Shown here: positions 12,701-25,100 of the stretch, piece by piece
Numbering within the stretch: position 1 is the first letter of the stretch
Layout of the letters: every line of letters starts with the position of its first letter
Assembly (NCBI GenBank): GCA_008692225.1
Contig: VICG01000011.1
Coordinates: forward strand, 434,001 to 498,000
Direction: 5' to 3'
Origin: Monilinia fructicola
Taxonomy: Eukaryota; Ascomycota; Leotiomycetes; Helotiales; Sclerotiniaceae
DNA length: 64,000 nt
Notes under the pieces: model-generated
Told to the model about the DNA's origin: nothing
Seen by the model: the letters and a program-made list of their open reading frames with translations, nothing else
The model's database searches: none
Translations under genes and position numbers: made by a program

Positions 12701-13035
12701 CATACCTCATCCATACTCACTGTGAATCCTACCAAGTATAGCTATATAGAACTACTAGATATACATGTGTTGGTTGAGCTCGCAAGACTACATACCACCG
12801 CCAGAAACATACATATGCATGCCAGAGATTTGGGATTGTCAACATCAGTTCGTCCAACCACAGATGAAAATCTGCAATCAACAGACCCAACATGTCAAGA
12901 TTCGAGATCAACATCTCCGTCATCCGTGCAAAGAAATCACGTGCATGAATCATCATTGCTGATGGAACGTCTTTTCCTTTGGGTTACCCCGCCCCGCCAG
13001 GAGATTTAACCCCTCCTTTGTACAACTAATCCTAG

Positions 13036-13090
13036 GTAACCTCAACCTCAACCTCAACCACATCACTTCACTTCACTTCACTTCACTCTA
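13036..13090. repeat. CTCAAC / CTTCA microsatellite in SSADH leader
   Basis: Four tandem CTCAAC-type hexamers are followed by five CTTCA pentamers. CT-rich tracts are common near fungal transcription starts, and this one lies about 150-200 bp upstream of the SSADH start codon. Confidence 0.7.
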
Positions 13091-13236
13091 GTTCTACTTG
13101 TATCTCCGACGAGAGATGATATTTATCTTGTGAGGGAGCTATTGACGGAGTGAAAATCCTTGATCATTTATTTCCTTCTTCACTCTGAACATCAACATCA
13201 CAAATAAAGTAATCAACCATTCAAAAGAGTTCCGTC

Positions 13237-15358
13237 ATGAGTTCAGCCAAACTTCCATTTGATGTAAGATCTTGCAGTATTTCAAACAATTACAGAAGTA
13301 CCCCTGATTCGGCTCGCAACGCTAACGACCCGCATCTTAGCTCAAAAACATATCCCTCTTCCATGATAAATCATATGTCGACGGAGAATGGGTGGAAGCT
13401 AAATCTGGCAAACGCTTCGACATCAAAGGTTCTCAATCCTGACATCAAACCACCGTGTCCAATCGATTCCTTCATATCGCTAACTGATGTAAATTCACTA
13501 GATCCTGGAAATGGCCAAGTATGGGCCACAGCACCCGATAACGATGCATCCGATGTAGATGCAGCTGTTCAGGCCGCTCACACGGCATTTCAATCTTACA
13601 GGAAAGTTAATCCAAGAACTCGAGCTCGGTGGCTGTTGAAGTGGGATTCTTTAATTAGGGACAACAAGGAGGATCTTGCTAAGATTGTTACCTATGAGAC
13701 TGGGAAACCCATTGCCGAGAGTTTGGGGGAATTGGATTATGCTTTGGGATTTACCTGGTGGTTTGCTGGGGAGGCGGAGAGGATTACCGGAACAATCCAG
13801 GTGTGTTTGCTAATGCAATTTCTCATATTTTAAAAGATGTTTTTTGGTGCATACTTTTTCACAGATTTGCGCCGAAGATCCTCAGCTCCTTGGCATCGTT
13901 CTCGTGTTCAGTAATCGCTAACTTGCATTGCTCAACCAGACTCCCTCAGCACCAGATAGAAGAGTCTTCACCGTGAAGCAACCGATTGGCGTCGCTGCCG
14001 CATTAGTCCCATGGAACTTCCCCATTGCGTAAGTCATCTCAATAATATACATGATTCTCCCACTAACAATAACTAGAATGATTTTGCGAAAGGCTGGGGC
14101 AGCACTTGCAGCCGGTTGTTGTATGATAGTGAAACCATCACCAGAGACACCTCTCTCTGTATTATCCTTGGCTATGCTTGCCGAGCAGGCCGGATTTCCG
14201 AAGGGTGTATTCAGTGTCTTGACAACAAGTTTAGATAATACCCCTCCGTTGAGTGAGGCCTTGTGTCGTCATCCATTGGTCAAAAAGGTGACTTTCACTG
14301 GTTCTGTAAGTTCCCCTTCTCTCTTCGGAGAAAGATATAGATATTAACCTTTTTTTAGACGAGAGTCGGTAAATTGGTTGCTAAATTGTGCTCTGATGGA
14401 TTAAAAAAAGTAACCTTGGAACTTGGAGGCAATTGCCCATTCATAGTATTCGATGATGCGAACTTGCATCAAGCTGCGGATGGTACGTATTATGCTTCCT
14501 TGTCTGGCCGTATTATTTCTGGGATCTCGGATGATTTATCCTAAGGAACGTTTCCATGAGCAATACGCTAATAAATTCAGCACTCATGGCTCTAAAATGG
14601 CGTCACGCCGGTCAAGCCTGCATAACAGCCAACCGTGTCTACGTTCAATCCGGCATCTACGACTCTTTTGCCTCCCTTATCAAAGAAAAAACCTCTAAAC
14701 TGAAGCTTGGCCATGGAGCTGAAAAGGGAACCACAATTGGACCTCTCACAACTCCCCGTAGTATTGATAAAGCCACAAGTCAAGTCGAAGATGCCGTTAA
14801 ACACGGTGGAAAAATTGTTCTCGGAGGTGGAAAAGTCAAGGATACCACGGGGTACTTTTTCGAGCCGACGATTATCCTAGGTGCGAAAAAGGAAATGCTG
14901 ATTACAGAGGAGGAAACCTTTGCGCCGGTGCTGGCGTTATATTCTTTTGACACTGAAGATGAGGCAGTTGAAGCGGCGAATAAGACTAGTGTAAATTTTC
15001 AGAGCATTCTATTGAAGATAAATTATCAAGTCAGGTACTGACATATATATGATAGATGGGATTAGCATCCTACTTCTTCACCAAGAACATCGATCGTACA
15101 TGGAGACTCCTCGAGAATCTCGAGGCGGGTATGATTGGTATGAATAGTGGTACGTATAGCCTTCCCCCTCCTTTTTCCACCCATAAGAACGATCTGATAC
15201 TAAAAATCCTCATCTAATTAGGTAACTCATCAGCGGCCGAATCACCATTTGGTGGGATCAAGGAATCGGGTTATGGAAAGGAATCCGGGAAGGATGTTGC
15301 GGTCAATGAGTACCTCATCACTAAGACGGGGACTTTGACGCTGGAAGGTCATTATTAG
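13237..15358 (+). CDS. Succinate-semialdehyde dehydrogenase, NAD(P)+ (GABA shunt)
   Basis: Nine exons give 498 residues in frame: 13237-13263, 13341-13428, 13502-13800, 13940-14028, 14077-14305, 14359-14482, 14581-14990, 15056-15149 and 15222-15358. The first two introns (13264-13340 and 13429-13501) are easy to miss because a frame stays open through them; splicing restores [20 protein letters not shown], the standard family start. ALDH landmarks are [20 protein letters not shown], the general base Glu in LELGGN and the nucleophile Cys in GQACITANR, followed by EETFAPVL and [15 protein letters not shown]. The enzyme oxidises succinate semialdehyde to succinate. The short N-terminus ([10 protein letters not shown]) is not a clear mitochondrial presequence, so a cytosolic enzyme is likely. 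Branch-point CTAAC motifs are visible in most introns. Confidence 0.95.
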
Positions 15359-18300
15359 GTCAGGAGATGAGGCAACTACTCGAGTATTTTTTAAGCGAAT
15401 AAGAGAGGAAGGAGAGGACACAGCACGCGATATTCTTTCTTCTAACGCCGAGATGATTTATGACCAATGAAATATTTTTCCACAATAATTGTCACCCTGG
15501 AATCTGGAATGAGATAGATTTTTTCAAATTATGTATGAGGGTAGGGATGATTCATCGGGTGTGTTGATGCCTAGGTACGTTGGTAAGTAGTCTAGAGTGA
15601 ATCGGAGGAAGCGGGAACGGGTAGGGGGTGAAGAATCAATACGAGATGGGGCTTGTGATAGAATTGGGTTGATCAATCTGTACAGATATTAGTACATTGA
15701 GAGTTCGAAATATACATGATTAGATCTTAAGACAAGGTACGTGATTCATTTCGAAAGGCCGGATTGACAGCGGAAAGGATTCCATGGTCATTTAGCCCCT
15801 GTGTTAGAATATACTACATTGATCTTTTTATTGTAACTTTCCTATACATTCAACTTATCTTGTTCGTTAGAGTCGAGACTAGAGGTGTCCCGTTCTATTT
15901 AAAGCAAAATTCTTTTCCTGGCGGGAAGTTGTGGAAGGTTCTTTCGTCTTTAGCGTGTCTTGGTATTCATCGTTCTTTGCACCCTGCTCCAAGGTACTGA
16001 GAGACAAGTGCTACAGTAGTTTGGTGCCTCCCGAACTATATTGGATAACCGGGGGTCTGTTGATGCTTACCAGGCCAGGTACAGAAAGTGAACAAAGCGG
16101 GGTTGGGCCTCGCGTCGATCGTGAAAAGAGCTGATCAAACGAAACCATCAAGAAATGGAACCTCGGATCCGAGCGAATAGAGTTTGCGGGATGTGCAAGC
16201 GGCGGAATTGATGACTGGGGTTTGGGTGGGAAGGGATAGCCGAGTATGAGGGGCACTTTAAGATGCTCTCCTTTTCTTTTCTTTTCTCTCTTTTCTTTTT
16301 CTCTCGTGATGTTACACGGCCCAAAACCCACAATTGCACCATGTTTTCGAAGATTCGTATGCCTTGTATCTCATTGTTGAGGTAGAGGTTTTCTGTTGGA
16401 ATGGAAAGCCAACTGGTTTTTGGTGGGAATACGTGAAGCAATCGTCTGATATACCCGTTTTTCGTTTGGCAATAATGGTACATAATAGACAAGGGGAGAT
16501 ATGATCATCATCATCTCTAAGTGGCATCTCTGCATATCTGAAAGTACAAAGACTATCAGCTTATAAATATGACCTTTTCATTCTTTAGCTATACTCCAGA
16601 TTTGTAATTGATAGGAGCTTCTCGAGGTCGTATTTATGGCATTGGCAATATATCTCGAAAGGTTCTTCGAAATATTGTTTCCAAGTTCTTTTATGTTCTG
16701 AGGGTGCGGGTCTTGTTAATGGAGGGGGCGAATGATGAGGGTGAATTGAGAATCTGTGGTATTGTATTCAATTTCTAGGTATATCTATGATCAAGGTGAT
16801 CAAATGAGTACAGACCAGCAATTATCATGAAACTAAGTGCAGATATCTGAGAACGGGGGGGCTACATGTCTATTTGATTGGTATCTCTCGGCTGTTTGTT
16901 TTGAGCCCTATACAAGATATTGAAGCCTTTGTAATCGTGTTGATAGGGCTCTCGCGGGCTCTTGGCGGTAGTATTTTTGTGTTCAATGGTAAACATGCGT
17001 ATATAGAATTTCTATGAAGAGTCTCTGTCAAAAGAATCTATATATCATTTCATCAAGGTAGCAAGTGCGCACAAATGACAACAAGCACTATCAAAATCCC
17101 ATATCACATAAGGTTCTAAGGCTTTATTTCTGTGTTACCCTCAATTGCCAATAAATTGTCCTTTCATTTGCCTCGAGCTTCATAACATGGCTCTCGCAGC
17201 CATGTTTGTACTGACACGTCTTCCACATGGAGTTTGGGGGCACAAATGGTTTTGAACTAGAGGTCTTTTTATGCTGATGGGATGCGCAAGAATGGAAAAT
17301 TCTAGCTTCCGAGGCGAAGAAATCGCAGGGTGAATGTTCAAGGTTCATTCAAACCATATGAGAAACTATTGGACAATAGGGGCACGAAGTACACATCGGC
17401 ACATGAACTTCATATAACCCATAATGTTCTCACCGATATAGTAATAGATAAATCTTTAGGCGCATTTCCCATGATCCGTTCAATTTCGGACAATAGTTCT
17501 TTTTTGTGAACATAGACATACATTCAGCAGATTTCAGCATCTAAAATCCATCCAAATAATAAAGGGATCTCACCCATATTGTCATTTTTCACCCGAGAAC
17601 GACAGCGGCTACATCTTAAATGATAAAAACCTCACAAAAAAGGTAGTTGGACGACAAGTGCGTGCTACTTGCCTCCAAACTATGGCATGCTGACAGGCAG
17701 CAATATCGGATCAATCTCAATCATTATGTTCAAGAACCCAATAGGCCTTCCAATCTGTTGAAAATAGTAGTAGTTACTCGATCATTGACCAGGGGTCATA
17801 ACAGTCTCTTTATGCCGTCGCCTTGATGGAAATCTAGGAATGGGGAACTCGCGTGGGTGAATGGGATATATCGGGGTAGTGATGCACTAGACTATCACAA
17901 TAATTAGCATATCAAGTCCCAGGTTGCTTAGGGGGAGAATTTAACAGTGAATTGCTTTAGATCTGCCGCACAGAAGGATTGAAGAAGAGTATGGATCTAT
18001 TCAAGGGATACTTCGTCTATTGTTGATGGAAACCAACAGACATAATCTCATCAGTTACTTACCGGCATGTTTCGATCGACGGTGATGCCATATGTGACTG
18101 TGCTTCCAAGCTTTTTACTCGCAGCTTGGAAGTACTGCGGTAGAGGGCATCGGAGCTTTCGATGATATGTGACAGGCTAGTTCTCTGATATCATGCATAA
18201 CCTTGGAATCCGACAACGATACTCATTCAAAAGCGTAATAAGCAAGAATATTCACCCTCCTCATTCCACATCGGATTTCCCCACGCCTGTTGGGCCAAAA

Positions 18301-21300
18301 GCTGATAAGAGCACATTTCTGAACCAGAATATATCGTTGGCTAAGCCTTAGCTTAGTCCCCGGTCTTTAGAGCTGTTTTTTGCTACAGTTCAAGAAATTT
18401 CAGATACAAGCAGAGTGAGTGAATAGGAGGTTGAGAACTGCGACGATTCACGCGGTCGTGGGGGTCAACAGTCAAGCCAATTTGGTCATATTTAGAATGT
18501 GTGCATGTTAATACGAATAATGAATAGTTTTCATTGGCAGGGCAACCTGGTATCTGGGCAAGACGCGCAGCTTGTCGAAGTATATAGCACCCCCCTTGAT
18601 GCGGTGGCTCTACAATACAACGCAAAGCCGTATTGCCAAGAATCCGTTACGATGCACAGTGACCCATATTAGCTCGTGATTATTGGCCTCTAGTTTCAAG
18701 TCGTAATACGCCATAGTAACTAGGTACTCCATTAGACTTCTTTCCCCCATCCTAAAAGAAGTGGAAGGGAAGCAATCGAACAGGCTTTTAAGCCCTAATT
18801 TGTACTAGACCTTAGTTTAGCACATCCCCATACCCCAGGGAGGTTCAGGATGGCCTCCGGCCTATCCGCTGGATGAAAATAAATACTACTACTACTACTA
18901 CTACTCGATTAGACGAAAGTCGATAATTCTCCCACGTCGTTGCCATTTAGTGACACCGATTTGGAGAATTGGCAAAAGCATACGATATCCCTTGTTCTCT
19001 TCTCTGATTCTATAGACGATCTAACTTCAAAACCTTGCTTGTAGTATGCTCTTGTCAAATTATCCCGGATGAAAACTGTTCAGCCTTTGTTATTCTAGCC
19101 TTGAACACAGCTCTTCAACCCCAACCTCTATAAAGTACTGGCTACTTTCTTGTTTGTTTGTTAAAGGTTAGTAACATGTTGAGATTTCTTTTATGCTCTG
19201 TTACCTAGTAAGGTCAAGTGGGAAACACAAGGGAAGGGACGTGAAGTAAAGTGAGTAAGTGAGTGGTAACCTGATTATCAAGAGCTAGGAGATTCTAGTG
19301 ATATAGTTGCAAGTGCATGGATGGCGAATTGCTATATCCAGCGTCACAGCCATGGGCGGAGAGGACTGATGAAACGTAGTTAGACAGATAAAATATCTTT
19401 AGTTGTAGTGACCTGAAATATGTGAATAGCTCATATCTGAGCCAACTCACCTTTATATTCCTGGACCATTTTACCTGTTCTCTGACTGCGAATGGGAAAA
19501 CTGACGGAAATTGGTCATGAGAACATATCTAAAGCACCACTGTTTGAAAAAAGGGTGTGGATCAATGTCTAATATCAATTATAATTGCCGATAGTGCCAA
19601 TACTATGAAGCAAGACCGGTTGTATATTCCTACTATCACCCGTAGAATATGTGCTGTCATTTTTTATGGCATAAAACTGGGTTATCTTTTGCATTATAAA
19701 ACATTCTAGTCTATACTTCTACCAGCTGTGACAGTCTCCAAGTCATACCTTGGGTGCCTGTGTTTCGTTTGGCGATTTACAGATTGTGCTTTGGTATGAA
19801 TTATACAAGTGAAACTGCAGCATCGGTAACAAATTCAACATAAAATCAAATGTTTGTTCGAACATGCCATATCTCTTTATAATCTGAACTTCATATCTCC
19901 TCATCTTTTCTGCTAGTAGATTAGGTTCTGGGAGCACAAAATGATCTGATCTTATTCCACAACTCTCGTACTTAGCTTAGCGAAGTTCCTCGTCTTTCTC
20001 ATGGCTCGATTGCGGTAGGTATCCAAAACTATCAAGTGAGAAAGTCGATCAAGCCAGTGGAAGTAATACGGACCTGTGACGGATCCATGAAGTGACACCA
20101 AGCGGCAGAATGTGGAAGCATGAATGTAAAACTTTAGATAGATATCCAGCCGAATTAGGCAGTGAATACAAAAGAGAATGGAGACAAGATTATCGACCTA
20201 TAAGTATTGGAGTTTCTTCGTACACTCATGAACTGTATACTGAAGGATTTAGAATAGCGAGCATAATGACTAGGCTTGGATCTAATCAGTGGCTGAGTGG
20301 CTCTTCATATCAGGATGCTCGGTTAAAGACGAAATTAAGGACATTTTGGCAGTCGGGAGAAAACTATGAGTTAAAACTGCATGTGCGATTTTTCTTCTTC
20401 GCCTTTTGGTTGTTGTCGCTGCAACAGGATTTTCGCTTACGAGGTATAGTTTATTGTATCTTCATATTTTGACAGTGAATGGCTTGAACCGACCAATTGG
20501 CCCGATGAGTGAGCATGGATTGGAATGGCCGTGATATCTCTACTTTTTCATATTTAGAGCGACAGATCTAATTGAATGAAGAAGTGAAACATACCCTTTT
20601 GTTAAAAACTTTGGACTATTAGAATTTTTTTTTATATAAGTTGATAGTTCTTATGGATCCCAACCGCCTGCTCTCAGAGTTCATGGATTCACTCGTCATG
20701 ACATGCTCGTTGATTTTGAAGTGAGTTACGTTGGGGTAAGCTATTTTCAGATATTTGGATCTAGAAATATGATTGGGAGGTGCATAAATAGATGCATGAT
20801 TCTCGACTTCTTCAGATGCATTTCCACGTCTACTAAGAACCGCGTCAGGAAAGAGAAAGAGTCATCTAACCTTGGAAGTTTGAAGAATTTTAATTAGACT
20901 TGGAATAGCCACCCACTGGTTGTGTTGGATACTATTGGAAGGATAGAAAGGATTGAGGGGTTTTTAATTCGTCCGATCATATCAATGCATTTCTTGCCAT
21001 GATAACTAAAGTTGTTGCTGTTGAAGTCAACATTCGCTGTCGTTCAACTCCTTTTATCATTAACGAGACTTTGTCTCCGCTAGTCTACTGCCAACTCGGT
21101 TGCTTCAGGTTTGAAGACTGATGTAAGCTACTGGATGCTATATTATCTCTCTTGATTTGAGTCAGCCATCCCACAATAGGCAATAACGCATTCTCTCTCC
21201 TGATTATTACCCAGCGACACGAGCAGGAAATTGTAGAATCACGCTGGAGCACTTTATAAGTGAGAAAACAAGTTAGTACCTAAATAAGACGAGTGAATTG

Positions 21301-21929
21301 AGGGAAGCATGGCTAGTGAGTTTTTTAGAATTACTGGTAGAGAACTCTATCGCATAAGACTCCGCTCTAGAATAGTTGTGTTATGATTACTCGTTGTACG
21401 AGGTACATGTCCTTAAAAATGGCAAATTACTTATACTTTTCATTACCACTTCTTTTTCTGAAGGTCATCAGTTTCGTGTCTCTTAGTGATTCCCATATTG
21501 AGGTATGAAGGTAATCATCAGATACGTACTGCGAGATAATGACAGCGATTAGATATATGTGAGTGCATGACAGTGGTGGAATATTAATTTTCAAAATCCT
21601 CATTCGTATATAATTTCTTCCTGTAATTCTACAATTACAAGAATTCATAAACATATTATGGATTCGCGGACCTGTTTGAGCTTCTTTGAAGCAGAATGGG
21701 TTGACGGGTACGGCTGCACACCCTATTCTAGCAATCTTATTATTAAGCTAGACCAAATACAAGCGAGGGTTTTAGCTACAGAGCTTTTTGGTGGAAAATT
21801 GAATATTGAATATCGAGGAGATAAATGAGGAGATAAACAGACAGCAGGAGGGTGAACAGAAGGTGCTTTGATTTTTCATATTCAATAGAATAGTATATTT
21901 ATGGGGGTCAAAAGGCTAAAGTTGGTGGG
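15359..21929. other. Gene-poor stretch, first part
   Basis: No supported gene was found. Open frames are short and lack domains; the largest (20092-20472, 126 codons) has no recognisable motif. Segment 16260-16310 is a TTTTCT-rich tract, and 18700-18904 may be a retroelement 3' end (listed separately). Composition is moderately AT-rich and even, so this may be old decayed repeat sequence. Confidence 0.5.
18700..18904 (+). mobile_element. Possible non-LTR retroelement 3' end with (TAC)n tail
   Basis: A compact GC-richer block (CCCCAGGGAGGTTCAGGATG through CCGCTGGATGAAAATAAA) ends abruptly in seven TAC units at 18884-18904. A unique segment ending in a short simple repeat is the expected shape of a truncated LINE-like 3' end in filamentous fungi. 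No reverse-transcriptase sequence is seen upstream, so at most a 5'-truncated copy is present. The call is inference from structure. Confidence 0.35.
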
Positions 21930-22188
21930 TATACTTGGCGTTGTTTTGGGTCAATGCCGGGCTAAAAATTAACTGAAAAAGGAACTTATTTTAAAAAATT
22001 ATAATAAATTAACAAATCAATTAAAAATTATAAAGAATGCTTTATAGTATTATCAAGTTAAAAAATAAACATTTGGTATATTTAAATTCTTAAAAATGGA
22101 AGTTTTATAATATATAAAAAAGGATTTAAAAGATATACTATTTTGTAGATGTTTAGCCCGGCATTGACCCAAAACAACGCCAAGTATA
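21930..22188. mobile_element. MITE, 255 bp, perfect 37-nt inverted ends including TA duplication
   Basis: Positions 21930-21966 and 22152-22188 are exact reverse complements over 37 nt, reading TATACTTGGCG inward from each edge. If the outer TA pairs (21930-21931 and 22187-22188) are the target duplication, the element is 21932-22186 (255 bp). The core is extremely AT-rich with no open frame, so it is non-autonomous. TA duplication with long inverted ends fits a Tc1/mariner-type MITE. The perfect ends suggest recent insertion, or a constraint keeping the ends alike. A related decayed copy lies at 34480-34706. Confidence 0.85.
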
Positions 22189-25100
22189 AGTTTCCAGGTT
22201 CCATAAGGTTATCCATACTCTGCAATACAAAGGTTCTGAACTTGTCTGATGAGGAGTCTTGCCCATTTGAGTTGATTCGACATGCGCAAATCATAATTCA
22301 TCTATCCGTGTCTGTTTTATCGACTATGGAGTTGTTTTCACTCAAGCTAGAAGAATAATCAATCTCCAGATGTATACATCAACGGCGACAAGGGCGTATT
22401 AAATGATGATGGATCTAATATTAGGTGATTATTTTCGGTTCATCGAATGTGTTAAAAGTAAACTTGGACAGCTTGGCTCTCTGATTATTACCTAGTCATC
22501 TTTCTGATAACTTCTCCAGCTCACTGTAAGCACTGACAACGAGCCAATGATGTTAACTAGAAGCTATTCGGTCATCTGAGCAAATTAGTGAATGAAGGAC
22601 CAACACGACCGGATAAACAAGTCATCATATAAAATTTTTGCCTCCAATATTCCTAATGAAACCACATAATATGCTCATTTAAAGCTATAGTACCAAGGGC
22701 AAGTGTATCTCCAATAAAATCCTAGTCTCTTCCTCCCTCCATGTAGAAAGTCATACCAGCAGTAGTTTGAATAGTATATAATTTTTCGATGGGCGATGTG
22801 AGTTATGGAAATATAACAGCAGAAGTACTTGACGACAACAATGTGCATATTTGTGCTATCTCATCTCTGTTATATTCAGACAAAACAGAAAGATATTTGG
22901 AACTTTGTCAGAGGTGTGATTTGCTCACGAAATCCTTCCAAAACACTGGTTGCATACTCTCGTATATGCTCTTGTTCGCCATATTCGTGTTTAAAAAATG
23001 AATGGTGATAGTAGAGTATTAGCTGTTTGTTTGTTGGTTATGGTAGAACTAGAGACCCGTAAGTGAACCATGGATGAAATTGTGATATATTATTCAACGA
23101 ATCGAATTCATAAAAGGAAAGGGACGAATTGAGAAGAAGATGCGATTGAGACCTTAGAGAATTTCTTTTCTCTAGTATCAGACATTCGAGCGGTACCAAG
23201 TTCCAAGGAAGATGATCAAGGTAACAAGAGATTGTAGGTGAATCAACGGTATTGCATATTAATTCTTGGACAGGCTTTCTTGAAGTGTCCGTAGAAGAGA
23301 AATGCTTGAGCTTTGGCTACTCAAAGGGGCCTTTTTCGCTGATATAATGCCCGACCAATGATAGCACTTAGTTACGGGGGTTTTTCACAGGTAGTTGATT
23401 GAAGCATGGGGCAAAGATAGTAATCTTACTATTGTCTTTCTTGAAAACGTGGAGAAGCTGAGGCTTTATATCAGATACAGTGAAACGTCGACACTTGTCT
23501 ATTTTCTTTGCAAAATAACAATGATGAGTACATAGAATCGACAGCGAAGAAGATTTGCATGATGGATATATCTGCGGATCAATTAGAAGCAACTCTGTGC
23601 CATAGGCTAAGTTCGTTCATTATCTTAGGGCAGAAATTGGTCATATTTCAAATATCTCCACCGTTATGCACCATCTGTGTAAGATCTTTAGGTATTCATC
23701 AGAATTCATATGGCCCTGGTAGTTGGCTTATTTCTATCAATGTCTGTATGTAAGAATGTATCGTTGATCTCCAATATAGGACTAATAGGAAATATTCCCG
23801 GCTGCAATTCACCCCTATTTGACTTCTACGTCTATACAATAACATACCTCTTTTAGCAAATAGACTGTGGCCCCATATATTGACAAGGAAAGATAAAAAA
23901 AATAAAGACAACATTGCGATTAACAGTTTTATAGCTTATACCTCTTAGAAGACTTGGATCTGAAATAAACAAAAATACAAAATGATAAGTCAATACATGG
24001 ATTTCACCACTAGTATTCACTGACTAGAAATTACTTAAACGATTTACATACTTCCCCCATTATCTAAGACCAGGGCTCATTGTTCACGACTAATTAGTGA
24101 TCTCCTCAACTAAAACCCTTTACGCAAAATTAAATATGGGCACACACTCCAAGTTTATATGATTACCCACTGTATTTTCTTGTCCCTAATAAACAGCTCG
24201 ATAGCATTGGTCTTCAACATTGCATACGGCCTTGAGCTGGATAATTGCGTACAAATTTGGTATAGTTGTTGATGTTGAGGAAAGTGCGGGTCTTTTGTTT
24301 ACACCTTTAGAGTTCTCTAGGATCCAGGTGACAAACTTTCTGTAATTCAAGGTCATGGAAGCTTTCCCATCAACTAACAATTTCTTGGTATTTAAACACT
24401 GGCTTTGTCTACAATTATACTTTAGATAAGATGTCTGTTTCTGTTAAGTGTAGCGTCTAGTAAGCTTTATGTTGGAGTGCGATTGTAGAGCAGGCGTGAC
24501 TGATAACTGATCCTGTATGTCCACAAGGCTTCTGACTGTGAGTCTATGACCGTACCCCCTGAAAATCTACGGTATGATTGAATTCTAGAGATTTCTGTTC
24601 ACCGTCCTCGATATCTCACTCTCGAGTTAGACGGTCCAGGGGAAGTATCGAATGTTTCGATACTTATTAAACGAAGCTTATTTTGCGCAAAGGAAATTCA
24701 TGATCTTTCCTACTCTTATCCGTAAGTTTAACATTTGGACAAATTCCACAGAATCCTTTACTGCTGATTTTAATTACCATTCCCAAGTCTTGGTACTGGT
24801 GCTGTGATCGTACATTTTCAAGTTGGGGTATGCCATTGATTTTTTGGAAAATATTTACATTCACCGAATCAATTATTCCGCTGCCACCAAATCACAATCT
24901 TTACCTTCATGTCTTGCCGTGTCTTTCTTTAAATATACACAAAATCGCCCAGGTGTAGGCCACGGGGCTCATTTCATAATGCAGAAGAATTGGAAATTAA
25001 CATCTGAGTTACCCTGGCTATACATTAAGCGAGCTCCTTTCCGATCGGTATTGATTGGGACGAGGGGTAACATCAGAAGATGAATCTGTCTTATATGACT

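Larger units (their letters stand above)
12143..13236. promoter_or_regulatory. Shared divergent promoter of the SDR and SSADH genes
   Basis: This 1.1-kb spacer separates two oppositely transcribed oxidoreductase genes. It holds the three-copy repeat at 12338-12700, three CACGTG palindromes (12422-12427, 12525-12530, 12938-12943), a CATGTG variant at 12660-12665, and a pyrimidine-rich leader close to the SSADH start. CACGTG is the classical bHLH core, so bHLH control of one or both genes is a reasonable inference but unproven. Confidence 0.5.

Noticed and set aside
13429..13501. Possible frameshift in the SSADH N-terminus
   Set aside because: A GT-AG intron with a CTAAC branch point joins FDIK to DPGNGQ exactly, so no indel is needed.
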